A stretch of DNA of 64,000 nucleotides from Rheum nobile. Lineage: Eukaryota; Streptophyta; Magnoliopsida; Caryophyllales; Polygonaceae. The notes under the pieces were generated by a model, which had not been told where the DNA came from, searched no databases, and saw nothing but the letters and a program-made list of their open reading frames with translations. Positions 35,774-46,761 of this stretch are shown here, piece after piece. The position numbers were made by a program, and so were the translations under genes. The DNA is taken from contig WOAB01000563.1 of the NCBI GenBank assembly GCA_027886185.1, forward strand, positions 4,774,001 through 4,838,000, written 5' to 3'. Each line of letters begins with the position of its first letter. Position 1 is the first letter of the stretch.

Positions 35774-36967
35774 TGATGTGACTACGTCGCATCATGAACA
35801 AGACTCAAGCCATTCAAGCCATGAAGAGTCAAGCGCCGTCGCCGCCGCGCCTTGGGCATCCGAGCTAGGGCATGGAAGTTGGCCCGACGATTCTCACAAC
35901 TCTCCGAGCCATCTTTTGGGGGATGACTCCACTGGTCCTCTAGGAGATATTGAGCACAAGAATGCCTATGAAACTGGCGTGGAAGCAAGGAAGTGCCGCA
36001 CACCTATGGTAGGCACAAGGGAGGCCGGCACTCGGGTCCTTCCGGGTCGAATCACTCGGGCTCGGGCTCGAGCATTACAAGAGGGACTCCAAGCTGGCTT
36101 GATGACCATGGGAGCGCCGAGCCAAAAGGAAGAGAAGACCATGTGTGCCTTGGTGCAACAACCGAGTCAAGTGCAAGGTTTCTTTAAGCCATATGGGGCT
36201 TGATTTGAAGAGGCATTTAATGCCGAATTTATGTGGATCTTCATGAAATCTTTTACCTTAAGTTATGGGCTATGTTATGGTTAATATTCCAGCATTCAAG
36301 GATGGGTATATTAGGGTAGCCGGCCCTTGTTTTCGGAAAGCAAAACTTGAACCAAAAACGTTGTTTTCTCTCTCATTTTTCAATGGAGTTTTCTGCAGAA
36401 TTTTAGTGTTTCTTCCATCTCTTAGATAGCTTGAAAACCTAGGTTGTGAGTCATATCAACCTTCGTGCAAGGCCTCCTTTGGTGCGTCATATCCAAGGCG
36501 AGTTCTTCACTAGTTCTTACAAGGTGTGGTGCGTCATATCCAACCCTTGTAAGTCCATATCCCTTCGACTTTTACCCTATCTCTCCGCCTCAAATCTTGC
36601 CCTCAAAACCACCCTTGAATCACCCCAAGATCATACAAAGAACCAGCCCAAGACGTGCTTCCAATCTGCCCTCAAACTTCCTCTCGCCGGAGCCAAGTTC
36701 CTTGCGGAAACCATCTGCGACACCTCAGTAGATTCGGTATATCTTCTGATTCCTAGATCGTTTCACTCTCAAATTTTGAGGCTTACATCTAGACTTCCGG
36801 ATCTACCACTGGGATTTGGAATCGCTCAATTCGGAGCCCGGAACAGAGAGAACCATCCATCTGAATACAGACGATTCCCCTTGCCGGTTTGGTGTTGTCT
36901 CGCCTAATCCCTTTGGCTCTTGTGGACTTCCTCGCACCGAAGGCTTCATCCCGATCCTCACGCATCA
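35774..36967 (+). repeat. 5' LTR of the 35.8-kb element
   Basis: TGATGTGAC...ACGCATCA, 1194 bp. It contains a frame at 35778-36203 that is the copy of the pol tail described for the 3' LTR (GRITRARARALQEGLQ). Confidence 0.95.
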
Positions 36968-37902
36968 TGTGGTATCAGAGCCACGCGAGTTATGTCCTAA
37001 ACCTGGCTTAGAATTTCAAGTTACAATAGTGCAAGTGAAGTTCTAGCCGAATTGTTGTTGGCCTTGTTGTCCATGCGTATTGTGTCTTGTTCTTGGACAT
37101 TTTTCTGCAAATTTTTGGGTTCGATTTCTGCATATTTCTTAGTGGAGATGAAGGGTTAATGCAGCCATAAAAGATTAGGAGTTGTGGTTTGATGAAAGGT
37201 CTTGTGCATTGAATTGTTCGGTTTCCTTGTGCACTTTCACTTGCCCGAATTTAGTGCATTTGTGACTGACCTTTGACTGCTATAAAACACATTAAAACAG
37301 AACATTTTGAGTCCATAAACCGATCCTTGTATCCCCTGGACCACCCTTGCAGTTTATGCAATCTTGACTAGTAATGCTTGCCTAGTCTTGTGTTTAGGAT
37401 ACGGGAACGGTTACCTTGGTTGATTCTCTTTGTTTTGTTTTGTTGCATGCTCATTGTGACTTGCCTTTGCTTGTCTCTACTTGTTTAAAAAAAAAAACTC
37501 AAGAAAAACCCGGTCTAAACAGGAGAGACCATAGAAAAAAGTGAGCTCATTCGGCTTGTTGTTTGCTCTTGAAAAAAGAAGGTGCTCAAGAAAAACCCGG
37601 CCTAAATAGGAGAGGCCATAGAAAAAAGTGACCCAACCTAAGAGCCAATTCAGTTTTTTTTAAGTGAGAGTTTTGAAAATCAAGTGCGTACTTAGTAGCT
37701 TCCTAGACATAGGTCCGGGCAAGCTAGCTAGTCTTTGTTCGCCTAGCCAAACCCTTTCCTAGCCGTGACCTACATTCACTTGCATCTTGTTGTGATTTGA
37801 GTTTTAGGTCAGTTTTGGGGCTATCTTGTTTGGCTTGGTATACTATATCTTGCTTGGTTTTGTGTTGTTGCTTTTGGTGCTTGGTTGTTTGCTTTGTCTA
37901 GG
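36968..37902 (+). other. Leader of the 35.8-kb element
   Basis: Non-coding leader from the primer site to gag. It contains a direct repeat (AAGAAAAACCCGGTCTAAAC at about 37501 and a variant at about 37589) whose GGTCTAAACAGGAGAGACC-like core can fold into a hairpin, possibly a packaging signal. This is inference. Confidence 0.5.
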
Positions 37903-39107
37903 ATGGTGGACGATCACCGAGCCGGGAAGGACCTTGACACATCTACACAAGGGCGTGTATCTCCACCCCGGAAGTGACCTTGCAAGACATTCAACAAGTC
38001 TTGCTCGGCAATCAACAAGCCTTGCTAGCTATTAATGCACGGCTAGAAAGTGTGGAGCGCAAACAAGAGGATACCGCCGAGCAATTGCAACAATTGAGTG
38101 TTAACCGTCCTCCAAGCCATGGCCATGTTGTGCCACCAGTTTCAAGAGAATTCATTGGGTCCGCGACTAATAATGTGGACCATGTGCAAGTCCGGGAGGA
38201 AGCGTCCTCTTCTCATGCGCCGAGAGTGTCTTTGGCACCACAAGGAGGATATGCAGCATACGAAGCGCCACCATTTGTAGCAACCTCGGGGGTAAGTATG
38301 TTCAATGAGTTTGCTTCATTTCCTAATAATATCCCTATTGGTGCTACTAACCTTCCAGGTTATGGAGTTGGAGGCTATGACTCATATGGACAATCTCAAG
38401 TTACACCTACGCCCACCGCCAATCTTTTCCCTCCACAAATGGCGATGAGGGGACCTCAAGCCCGTGCACATATGCGGCCTCAAATGTTTCCCCGACGACA
38501 TGTTCCCCCGACCTATCATGAAGAAAGACCACAAGGAAGGGAGATACACCACGGTGTTAAGCTCCATGTGCAAACATTTACGGGGTCTTCCAACGGGGAT
38601 GAATGCTTGGATTGGATGGCCAAAACCGAATCCATCTTCGAGTACTATGGATATGATGATGCTAGAAGAGTCGCCATCGCCTCAATTCACTTCACCGACT
38701 TCGCCTACCATTGGTGGCAAGAGGACCAGGCGAAGCGGCACCGCATGGGATATGATTCCATTAGGACTTGGCAAGAGCTCAAGGATGCTCTTTCGGAGCG
38801 TTTTGTGCCAAGGGACTGCTCTAATCAAAGGAAGCCTTCTATGCTCATTGAAGATGAGCTAAAGCCAAAAGAAAAGGATAAAGTTGAAGAACCATCTCTT
38901 TCATCTACGAAAGGCAAACGTCCACCCATCATTGCCCATAGTTCACTCACCTCTTTGGCTACTCCATGGATGGATGCAACATCTATGGTTCCTTCATGTT
39001 TGACGTTCCTACTCCAAGAAGATGTTGACGACAAGGATGATAAGCCTTCTGAACTCAATAGAACTTGTGACCATGAGAAGAAGGATGCAATCCAAGGCTC
39101 ATTGTAG
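37903..39107 (+). pseudogene. Ty3/gypsy gag of the 35.8-kb element
   Basis: The likely original start is ATG 37903 (MVDDHRAGKD). A one-base shift near 37970 moves reading to the main frame, which is open to 39107 and begins VTLQDIQQVLLGNQQAL. An N-terminal coiled-coil-like stretch is followed by a Pro/Gly-rich linker and a retrotransposon gag core (about residues 195-290: LHVQTFTGSSNGDECLDWM, FTDFAYHWWQED, TWQELKDALSERFVPRD). Right after the core the sequence jumps to Lys/Glu-rich text. The zinc knuckle, protease and all pol enzymes are deleted. Gag would build particles for element RNA. Confidence 0.7.
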
Positions 39108-39677
39108 GGGAGTATCACTTGACTCTACTCAGTTTATTTTTTTCCCTTTGCATCAAACTGAATTCTTTTCAAGGGTTAGAGAATCCCTAGTTCATGAATA
39201 TGTTTTTGTAGGTGAAATTAGATATTCATGCATACACCATAGTTCTCTTGGTCAAATCATAACTTGTTGGATGCCTTTAGTTCTTGATAATCATGTGTAC
39301 AAGTCCTTGCCTTTGTGCCATCCAGTTACTTCAAGTAGAACTAGGCATTTATGTGTGCATCATTGTTCTCATTCACAATTCTTGTTGCATGAGAAAAATT
39401 TTGTACTATGCTTTGCATTTGTTGCCAAGTATGTCATATGCATTTCATGTTCTATACTTAAGCATATCTTTAGGCTGAAATTGGGCAACACTTGTACATG
39501 GAAATTCCTCCATGGGCATTCACTAGATCTAAAGATGTGTACGTACACATGTCCTTCATTCTCTAAGAACTTCTTGGTCCCTCACTTCCTTGTTTTTTGT
39601 GCAGTTTTGTGTGCTCTAAACCTATTTCTTGAAGTGCACTCAGATTCGAGGACGAATCCTTTTGAAGGAGGGAAGGA
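39108..39677 (+). other. pol remnant before the 3' LTR
   Basis: Mostly non-coding, but a frame open from about 39022 reaches the LTR. Just before the polypurine tract it reads EVHSDSRTNPFEGGKDD, typical of the C-terminus of gypsy pol. It then runs into the LTR to 40107. Confidence 0.6.
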
Positions 39678-40871
39678 TGATGTGACTACATCGCATCATG
39701 AACAAGACTCAAGCCATTCAAGCCATGAAGAGTCAAGCGCCGTCGCCGCTGTGCCTAGGGCATCCGAGCTAGGGCATGGAAGTTGGCCCGACGATTCTCA
39801 CAACTCTCCGAGCCATCTTTTGGGGGATGACTCCACTGGTCCTCTAGGAGATATTGAGCACAAGAATGCCTATGAAACTGGCGTGGAAGCAAGGAAGTGC
39901 CGCACACCTATGGTAGGCACAAGGGAGGCCGACACTCGGGTCCTTCCTGGTCGAATCACTCGGGCTCGGGCTCGAGCATTACAAGAGGGACTCCAATCTG
40001 GCTTGATGACCATGGGAGCGCTGAGCCAAAAGGAAGAGAAGACCATGTGTGCCTTGGTGCAACAACCGAGTCAAGTGCAAGGTTTCTTTAAGCCATATGG
40101 GGCTTGATTTGAAGAGGCATTTAATGCCGAATTTATGTGGGTCTTCATGACATATTTTACCTTAAGTTATGGGCTATGTTATGGTTAATATTCCAGCATT
40201 CAAGGCTGGGTATATTAGGGTAGCCGGCCCTTGTTTTCGGAAAGCAAAACTTGAACCAAAAACGTTGTTTTCTCTCTCATTTTTCAATGGAGTTTTCTGC
40301 AGAATTTTAGTGTTTCTTCCATCTCTTAGATAGCTTGAAAACCCAGGTTGTGAGTCATATCAACCTTCGTGCAAGGCCTCCTTTGATGCGTCATATCCAA
40401 GGCGAGTTCTTCATTAGTTCTTACAAGGTGCGGTGCGTCATATCCAACCCTTGTAAGTCCATATCCCTTCGACTTTTACCCTATCTCTCCGCCTCAAATC
40501 TTGCCCTAAAAACCACCCTTGAATCACCCCAAGATCATACAAAGAACCAGCCCAAGACGTGCTTCCAATCTGCCCTCAAACTTCCTCTCGCCGGAGCCAA
40601 GTTCCTTGCGGAAACCATCTGCGACACCTCAGTAGATTCGCTATATCTTCTGATTCCTAGATCGGTTCACTCTCAAATTTTGAGGCGTTCATCTAGACTT
40701 CCGGATCTACCACTGGAATTTGGAATCTCTCAATTCGGAGCCCGGAACAGAGAGAACCATCCATCTGAATACAGACGATTCCCCTTGCCGGTTTGGTGTT
40801 GTCTCGCCTAATCCCTTTGGCTCTTGTGGACTTCCTCGCACCGAAGGCTTCATCCCGATCCTCACGCATCA
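39678..40871 (+). repeat. 3' LTR of the 35.8-kb element
   Basis: 1194 bp, nearly identical to the 5' LTR with scattered substitutions. The pol frame enters it and ends at 40107 with the GRITRARARALQEGLQ motif. Confidence 0.95.
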
Positions 40872-41389
40872 CAAAGACTCTGGCGCAACTCCGGTGAGCT
40901 CGAGAATTCCGACGAGGCTCAAAACAAGGGAAAGAGAGAGGATTGGATCTGTGGATGAAGATCTCCAGGGCATCCACCTCCTTTTATAGAGCAAATGGGA
41001 GCCCAACGCCGAGAAGACGGATCGATCGGCATCCCCCCGGCGAAACGGCGGCATCCGAACCGGCGAAACGCGAAGGGAAATGAAGACGATGATGAACAGT
41101 TTTCCGCGATCGCGGAAACTCTTTTACGGTAGTGGAAACTCTTCCGCGGTCGCGGAAATGCCGCGAAAGCGCCCCTTGGTCTGAGGGCGCGGGTTTCGTT
41201 CCAAGCATGCTAAATTATTATTCTTTTAGCACTTTAAAATATTCTAAGACCCGATAATACATTAAACGTATATTATAACGTCCGAAGAGATTATTACAGA
41301 GATTTCAAATACGCCAAACGCGTCTTGGTTACAGAACGAGGGTTGGGAAAATTACCCAAATACCCTTACTGAAATTGAGGGGTATTACA

Positions 41390-43812
41390 TCACTATCCCC
41401 TTAAGAGAAGTTTCAACCCCGAAACTTGGCCGATAACAGCTCGGAGAAACGACCTCATTTTAAGTTACCCAACCTTATAAGTTTAGCCATGCCAAACCGA
41501 TTTAACACCTTGTAAATCGGTTCAAGCATTTCTAAGTTAAAATCTATAAGTTGATTCAAAATACAGTTAGACCCTTCACAACTTAAGGGAATTTTATAAC
41601 TTGCTTTCACCAACCATATAGTTTACCATATTACCCTTATGGCAACCTGAGGGTTGTTACATTACTACCCCATTAAAAATAGTTTCGACCCCGAAACTAA
41701 CATCACTAAGGTAGAGGGACCGATTTCACCATTAACCTTACAACCTGAACCTAATATCGTTAATCATTCCATCCTTGAAATTGCTCCTAGGAAAATGATC
41801 TGTTTCCTCAACCATACCATTATTTCGCATATATTCTCTCCATGTGCTCCACCTGTAGTAATTTGTGACTATAACCGCAAGGTCATAATTATCTTAGGAT
41901 AATAATCTCCAAAATCATCGCAATAGACTTATTATACCCTAAGCATGAGAACACACATTTCTCTTTCAACTTTTCTCTTTATAAACCACTCTTAAGGTAC
42001 ATACTTTATCCTCCTTAAGTTGATATCCTTTAGATGAATTTGGTCTTCGTAACCTATATCACCAAAGTTGAACTATTAATTGGATCATGAATCCACTTAC
42101 TACATACTGCCTTTACTCCTTATCCTCGTTAGAATCGATATGATCATCCACACGATTATGATTACCTTAATCAGAGTATCCATTCTAATCTCCGATATAA
42201 TCTCGCTATTATGCCCTATTCATCATAACGATCTTGATGTCCTCAAGCCGAAGAATACAACATTTTGCTACCAACTTCCTTTCGATGACCAGGTCCTTGA
42301 GGTACATACATCAAACTCACTTATACTCAAAACTTGGTACCTCCAATTGTCATATCGGCTTTACTCTTACATATGCACCTCATCTATCTCATTGGTTACC
42401 TGAATTCAATTTGGCCCTTGTGCCATATCTTAACTCGAAATCCTTACGCATGGGATCCCTGAATTTTTCCACAATTAATCACACCGCATCCTACGTCTGT
42501 TTATCTCAACATGATTTAATAATCCATTCTACCAGATTATAACCTCGTTTTACCCAAACGTGTCATACGACCACCTTAATCGACGTAGGTCACTTTTTAC
42601 TCAAGTCCAGTTGACAACATCCACATACTTACTTTTTGCCACACTATTGACCTCCAAAATCATAACAAACTTTTACCGGTTGAGTTTGTTATTCACCCAT
42701 AAATCCTTAAACAACCAGTTGTCCTCATACGATTTATTATCCCAAATCAAGCACCCTTTTGCTTTACTGATATTTACTATTTACCCAAGACTTAATCACC
42801 TTATCACTTCTCGTGTCATCATCTCATTATATCGTTTCCTCAAAGAAAATACCTCATAACGAAACCTCAAATAGGTCTTCCCAAAATAATACTTATGATT
42901 TCGCACATTTAACTTCCCCAAAAAGCTTTTAACACTAGTCCCATAGTGGACGCACGCATTTATAGATCTCATAAACATAACTCTTGGGTTCCAAGTTTTA
43001 CCCAAGATCGTAATAGAGTATGGTCTTTTTAGAGAAAACGAATTCCTTATGCACTATCTCTCTTATACATTTATTCTCTTCTCAGCAATCTATCCACATA
43101 AATGACTACAGTATGACCTCACAACTAGGCATTCTGGACTTCGTATTAGTTCACTCTTACGTACTTTTACCAGAACAAATGTTCAGGGTACACATATGAG
43201 AAATAATTCTTAATCCCATAGAGCATTAACCACACACATTTGTTTCCTTTAAATTAAGGAATTTTGGTAAAACTCAACTTACGTGATAACGCTCGTCAGC
43301 TCAACTAAGGGAGCAATTAATGTCATACCGATGTGACATTACTCCAAGAATAAAGAGAGATTCCTAAGAATGGATCTAAGAAATAAGTAACAACTCGAAG
43401 CTTGCAGAAGTTTGAAAACCACTTATTATTAAACCTTATACTTTCAAACTTTCTACTTTCTACTTTTAAACCTTATATAGTGACACTATTATCAACTAGT
43501 GACACTATTATCACAAAAACCCTTACTAAGACCAAAAGTCACACTTTTAAAGTTATAATCATAAACTTAAATTTAACTGCTTATAACACACCATTTATAA
43601 ATCAACTATAAATAACTTTGAAGTTCAAATAGCTAAACCATTATTTTAAATTAAATTCCAAGAAATAATAAAACTTTTAAATTTAACATTTAAACTCTCG
43701 AAATTCCTTTTTAACAGAAAATAGGTTGAAATTAGTTTCGAAATTAATTTTCGAAAATTCTCAAACCTAACAATAGGCCAAGAATTTTAAACCGTTGCTC
43801 TGATACCATAAT
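41390..43812 (-). other. Internal region of the large gypsy-type element
   Basis: About 2.4 kb without recognisable gag or pol domains. Short frames are chance. On the minus strand, a second polypurine-like tract and LTR-like start (ATGGGGTAGTAA then TGTAACAACCCTCAGG) lie at about 41650-41675, paralleling the true junction at 41389-41405. The primer site lies at the right end. The element therefore looks like a large retrotransposon derivative without coding capacity. Confidence 0.55.
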
Positions 43813-45877
43813 TATAACACCCCCGACTTATGTCGGTAGTGTTACACGCCAGTGACCTCAGACGTTACTGTCCAAAGTCACCCTAGGCTTTAATCGGAAC
43901 AATTACGCTTAAATAAGTATATTAAATGATAAAAGATTAATCAGCGGAAGACATATTTAAATGAAACTCAACCTTTTATTAACAGACTTCTCATGAAATG
44001 AGAAGTGACAATTTTACAACAGAGTGAAATTACAGCGGAAGACTTTTAATTAAACCCTAGTACAAGACTATGTTATAAGAATATATATTAAAGTAATACT
44101 TAACAACCTTAAAACAATGTCACTTAAATCCTCAACAGCAAGCCTCCTCTTCGATTGGTTACTTCAAGTCTTCGGGGACCAACCACTGATGTGCCGTATA
44201 GGACGGATGACACCAGCCAACCATGCATGGAATAAAACCCGGTTGGTTAGTCTAATGAAAGACTATGCAAGGGTGAAAACAGAATGGTTCTAGTGATCAT
44301 AACCGTTTACTATCATTGTCCCTCGAATAACAACCGAAGGAACGATACATAACCCGGAACTTTCACAGAATGATTAAATTTAGACATGCACTGAAAAGAA
44401 GACTCCAAAGGAATTGAGTCTTATGGGAAACGTATGACAAGTGTTTGGGAACGTTATAGTTTTCACACAAGCGTTTAAAAACGACTTGATCATTTGGGTC
44501 AACGACCAACCTCACCGCGCAATGCGAATCCAGATTGGAAAGAAGACTTACTTTAACCTAAGTCCGGGCGGGTTCCAAGTTGTACTTCTCGCCCGAAGGT
44601 TCATTAATTATGTGCATAACCGCACTTGTCTTATTTAATTACAAAACGTACATTAACGTTTGAAGCTTTTAATACAATCTCGAGTAACTACGAGAATAAC
44701 ACAGAGTGACATTACGTCCAACCCACTTGCACTAGCAAGGTGCTTAAACACCTCTTATCTTTAACGGGTGGATAAGAAGCAATGGTCATGACCTTTAAAA
44801 GTATTAGAGAATTATTCCGACTAATACCGAGTTATAAAGAAACGACTAATCCTCGTAAGGAATTAGCGTTCCTACGAATACTCGTACTAATCTAGCATTT
44901 AAGTTTACATTTAAATCCACACCAAAATTTATTACAGTAATAACATGTATAATAGCGTTGTTCTAGCAATATATATAACCTATTATAAAGTCATATTTTA
45001 ATCACATCATTTATAAAATCTATTCCCAAACGAAAACAACACTTTACCCCATTTTAATTAACAATCAAGTAATTGATAATTAAAGGAAACATGGAATGAT
45101 AAGCAAGAGCGAACCGCCACTTGCTTAATCTAGTCGAATGTAGCTGACGGATTCCGAGTATCTGGAAACTGGAATCTGCATACGGATCCCTACGATGATG
45201 ACACAACCATGATGAAACCCTAAGTTAGATTCGGCACAAATGAATACCGATACGAACGAATGAACGATATGAACGAATAAACGATACGAACGAATAAACG
45301 ATACGAACTAATGAACGATATGAACTAACAGGAAATAAAGCCTGAGTCGTGACTGTGGGTGTCCAAGCCACGATCGCGCTTGCCAGGGCAAGCCGCGGTT
45401 GTGGTTTGGACTTCCGCGGTCGCAGAATTTATCTCCACGATCGCGGATCGCCTTCCGACGCGACTCTTCTCCGGCTTTCAAGTCTTACCGACGACTCGAA
45501 GACGACCTCCTTGGCTTCGAATGAGGCTCACCACCACCACACAAGCTTCCAAGACAGTTCCGACAACCACAAAGACTCTGGCGAAACTCCGGCGAGCTCG
45601 AGAATTCCGGCGAGGCTCAAAACAAGGGAAATAGAGAGGATTTGAGCTGTGGATGAAGATCTCCAGGGCCTCCACCTCCTTTTATAGAGCAAATGGGAGC
45701 CCAACGCCGAGAAGACAGATCGATCAGCATCCCCCCGGTGAAACGGCGACATCCGAACCGGCGAAACGCGAAGGGAAATGAAGACGACGACGAACAGTTT
45801 TCCGCAATCGCGGAAACTCTTTTGCGGTCGCGGAAACTCTTTTGCGGTCGCGGAAACTCTTCCGCGGTCGCGGAAAT
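43813..45877 (-). repeat. 5' LTR of the large element, main part
   Basis: The LTR starts with a palindromic CCCCCGACTTATGTCGG end. It has an 18-bp tandem repeat (AACGATACGAACGAATAAAC type) at about 45250-45325 and a 20-bp tandem repeat containing GCGGTCGCGGAAACTC at about 45800-45877. The 8.29-kb gypsy element inserted at the edge of the latter. The remainder is at 54173-54403. Confidence 0.8.
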
Positions 45878-46761
45878 TGATGTGTCCTTGCCTCCTGTGA
45901 CAAGCCGAATTGTCAAAGGTGATGCCTTTGGATCTAGTCTTGGTTGGGAAGTCACTTATCTCGATCAATCTGCTGTGGAACGTGATGTGGTGGTGCGGTG
46001 GAAGCGATTTCATGGAAAGATGGTAGTGGTGGCGGAAGCGATTTGGTGAGGGATATAAGGCTTGAAAGGACAAGCCTTTGGGGTGTCGTAGCATCGACTG
46101 CGGAGGAAGGAGATGCGAAGATAGACTTTGCTTGAGAGGATCAAGCGTTTGCCGTAGCATCGGCGGCGGAGGGAATGGGGATGAGAGGGATATGGGTGAC
46201 GTCCGATCAAGGGAAGGAGGGATTAACACTCTGACTTAAACCTTGAACTTTAAATTGAATGTGAGAAATAACAAGAACATAGTAGGGTATAAATAGGGAA
46301 GAGGTCTCGACTAAGACCTAATGGGCTTGGGTCGAAACTAGCCTAAGGGCTAGCCCATGCAAGCATGCACAAGGCACAAACCCTAAAAGATAAAAGAAAA
46401 CTATCTAAAACGCTATAAATAAGGAAACTATCTAAATAGGCTGGAAATACCAAATAAAGATATCGTCTGTAAAAGAACGCGTGAAACTCAGTGACGCGGT
46501 GAAGGCTTTGAAGTGATCATCGTGTGAGACGACGACGTGTCAAAGTCTTCAGAAGAACGCGTTCTTTCACTCTCGATGGTGGCGAGGACGACGAGTCTGG
46601 GCTTGGTCTCTGGGCTTCCTTGGCTGGCGACGGCGCGTGTAATCAGAGACGCGACGGCGGTGGCGATGGCCTTGGACCTGGACCTTGTCACTGGGCCTTG
46701 TGAGGGTAGGCTCATGGCTTCTTCCTCGTCTTGGGCCGTCATGGGAGGCAGGGTCACATCA
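45878..46761 (-). repeat. 3' LTR of the 45.9-kb element
   Basis: TGATGTGTCC...GTCACATCA. The pol frame runs about 273 bp into it (to 46488), including the GPVTRSRSKAIATAVASLI motif. Compared with the 5' LTR it lacks 43 bp near 46000. Confidence 0.95.

Larger units (their letters stand above)
35774..40871 (+). mobile_element. Complete gag-only LTR retrotransposon (TR-GAG type)
   Basis: Two LTRs of 1194 bp (35774-36967 and 39678-40871) and the target duplication CAAAG at 35769-35773 and 40872-40876 define it exactly. The uninterrupted host sequence is seen in the sister LTR at about 45565-45585. The primer site TGGTATCAGAGCCACG starts at 36970 and the polypurine tract GGAGGGAAGGA ends at 39677. 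Only gag and the last residues of pol remain, so it needs trans-acting enzymes. Confidence 0.95.

Noticed and set aside
36970..36985. tRNA-like sequence TGGTATCAGAGC
   Set aside because: This is a primer-binding site complementary to the 3' end of initiator Met tRNA; no tRNA gene body is present. The same applies near 33074, 43800, 53235 and 57052.
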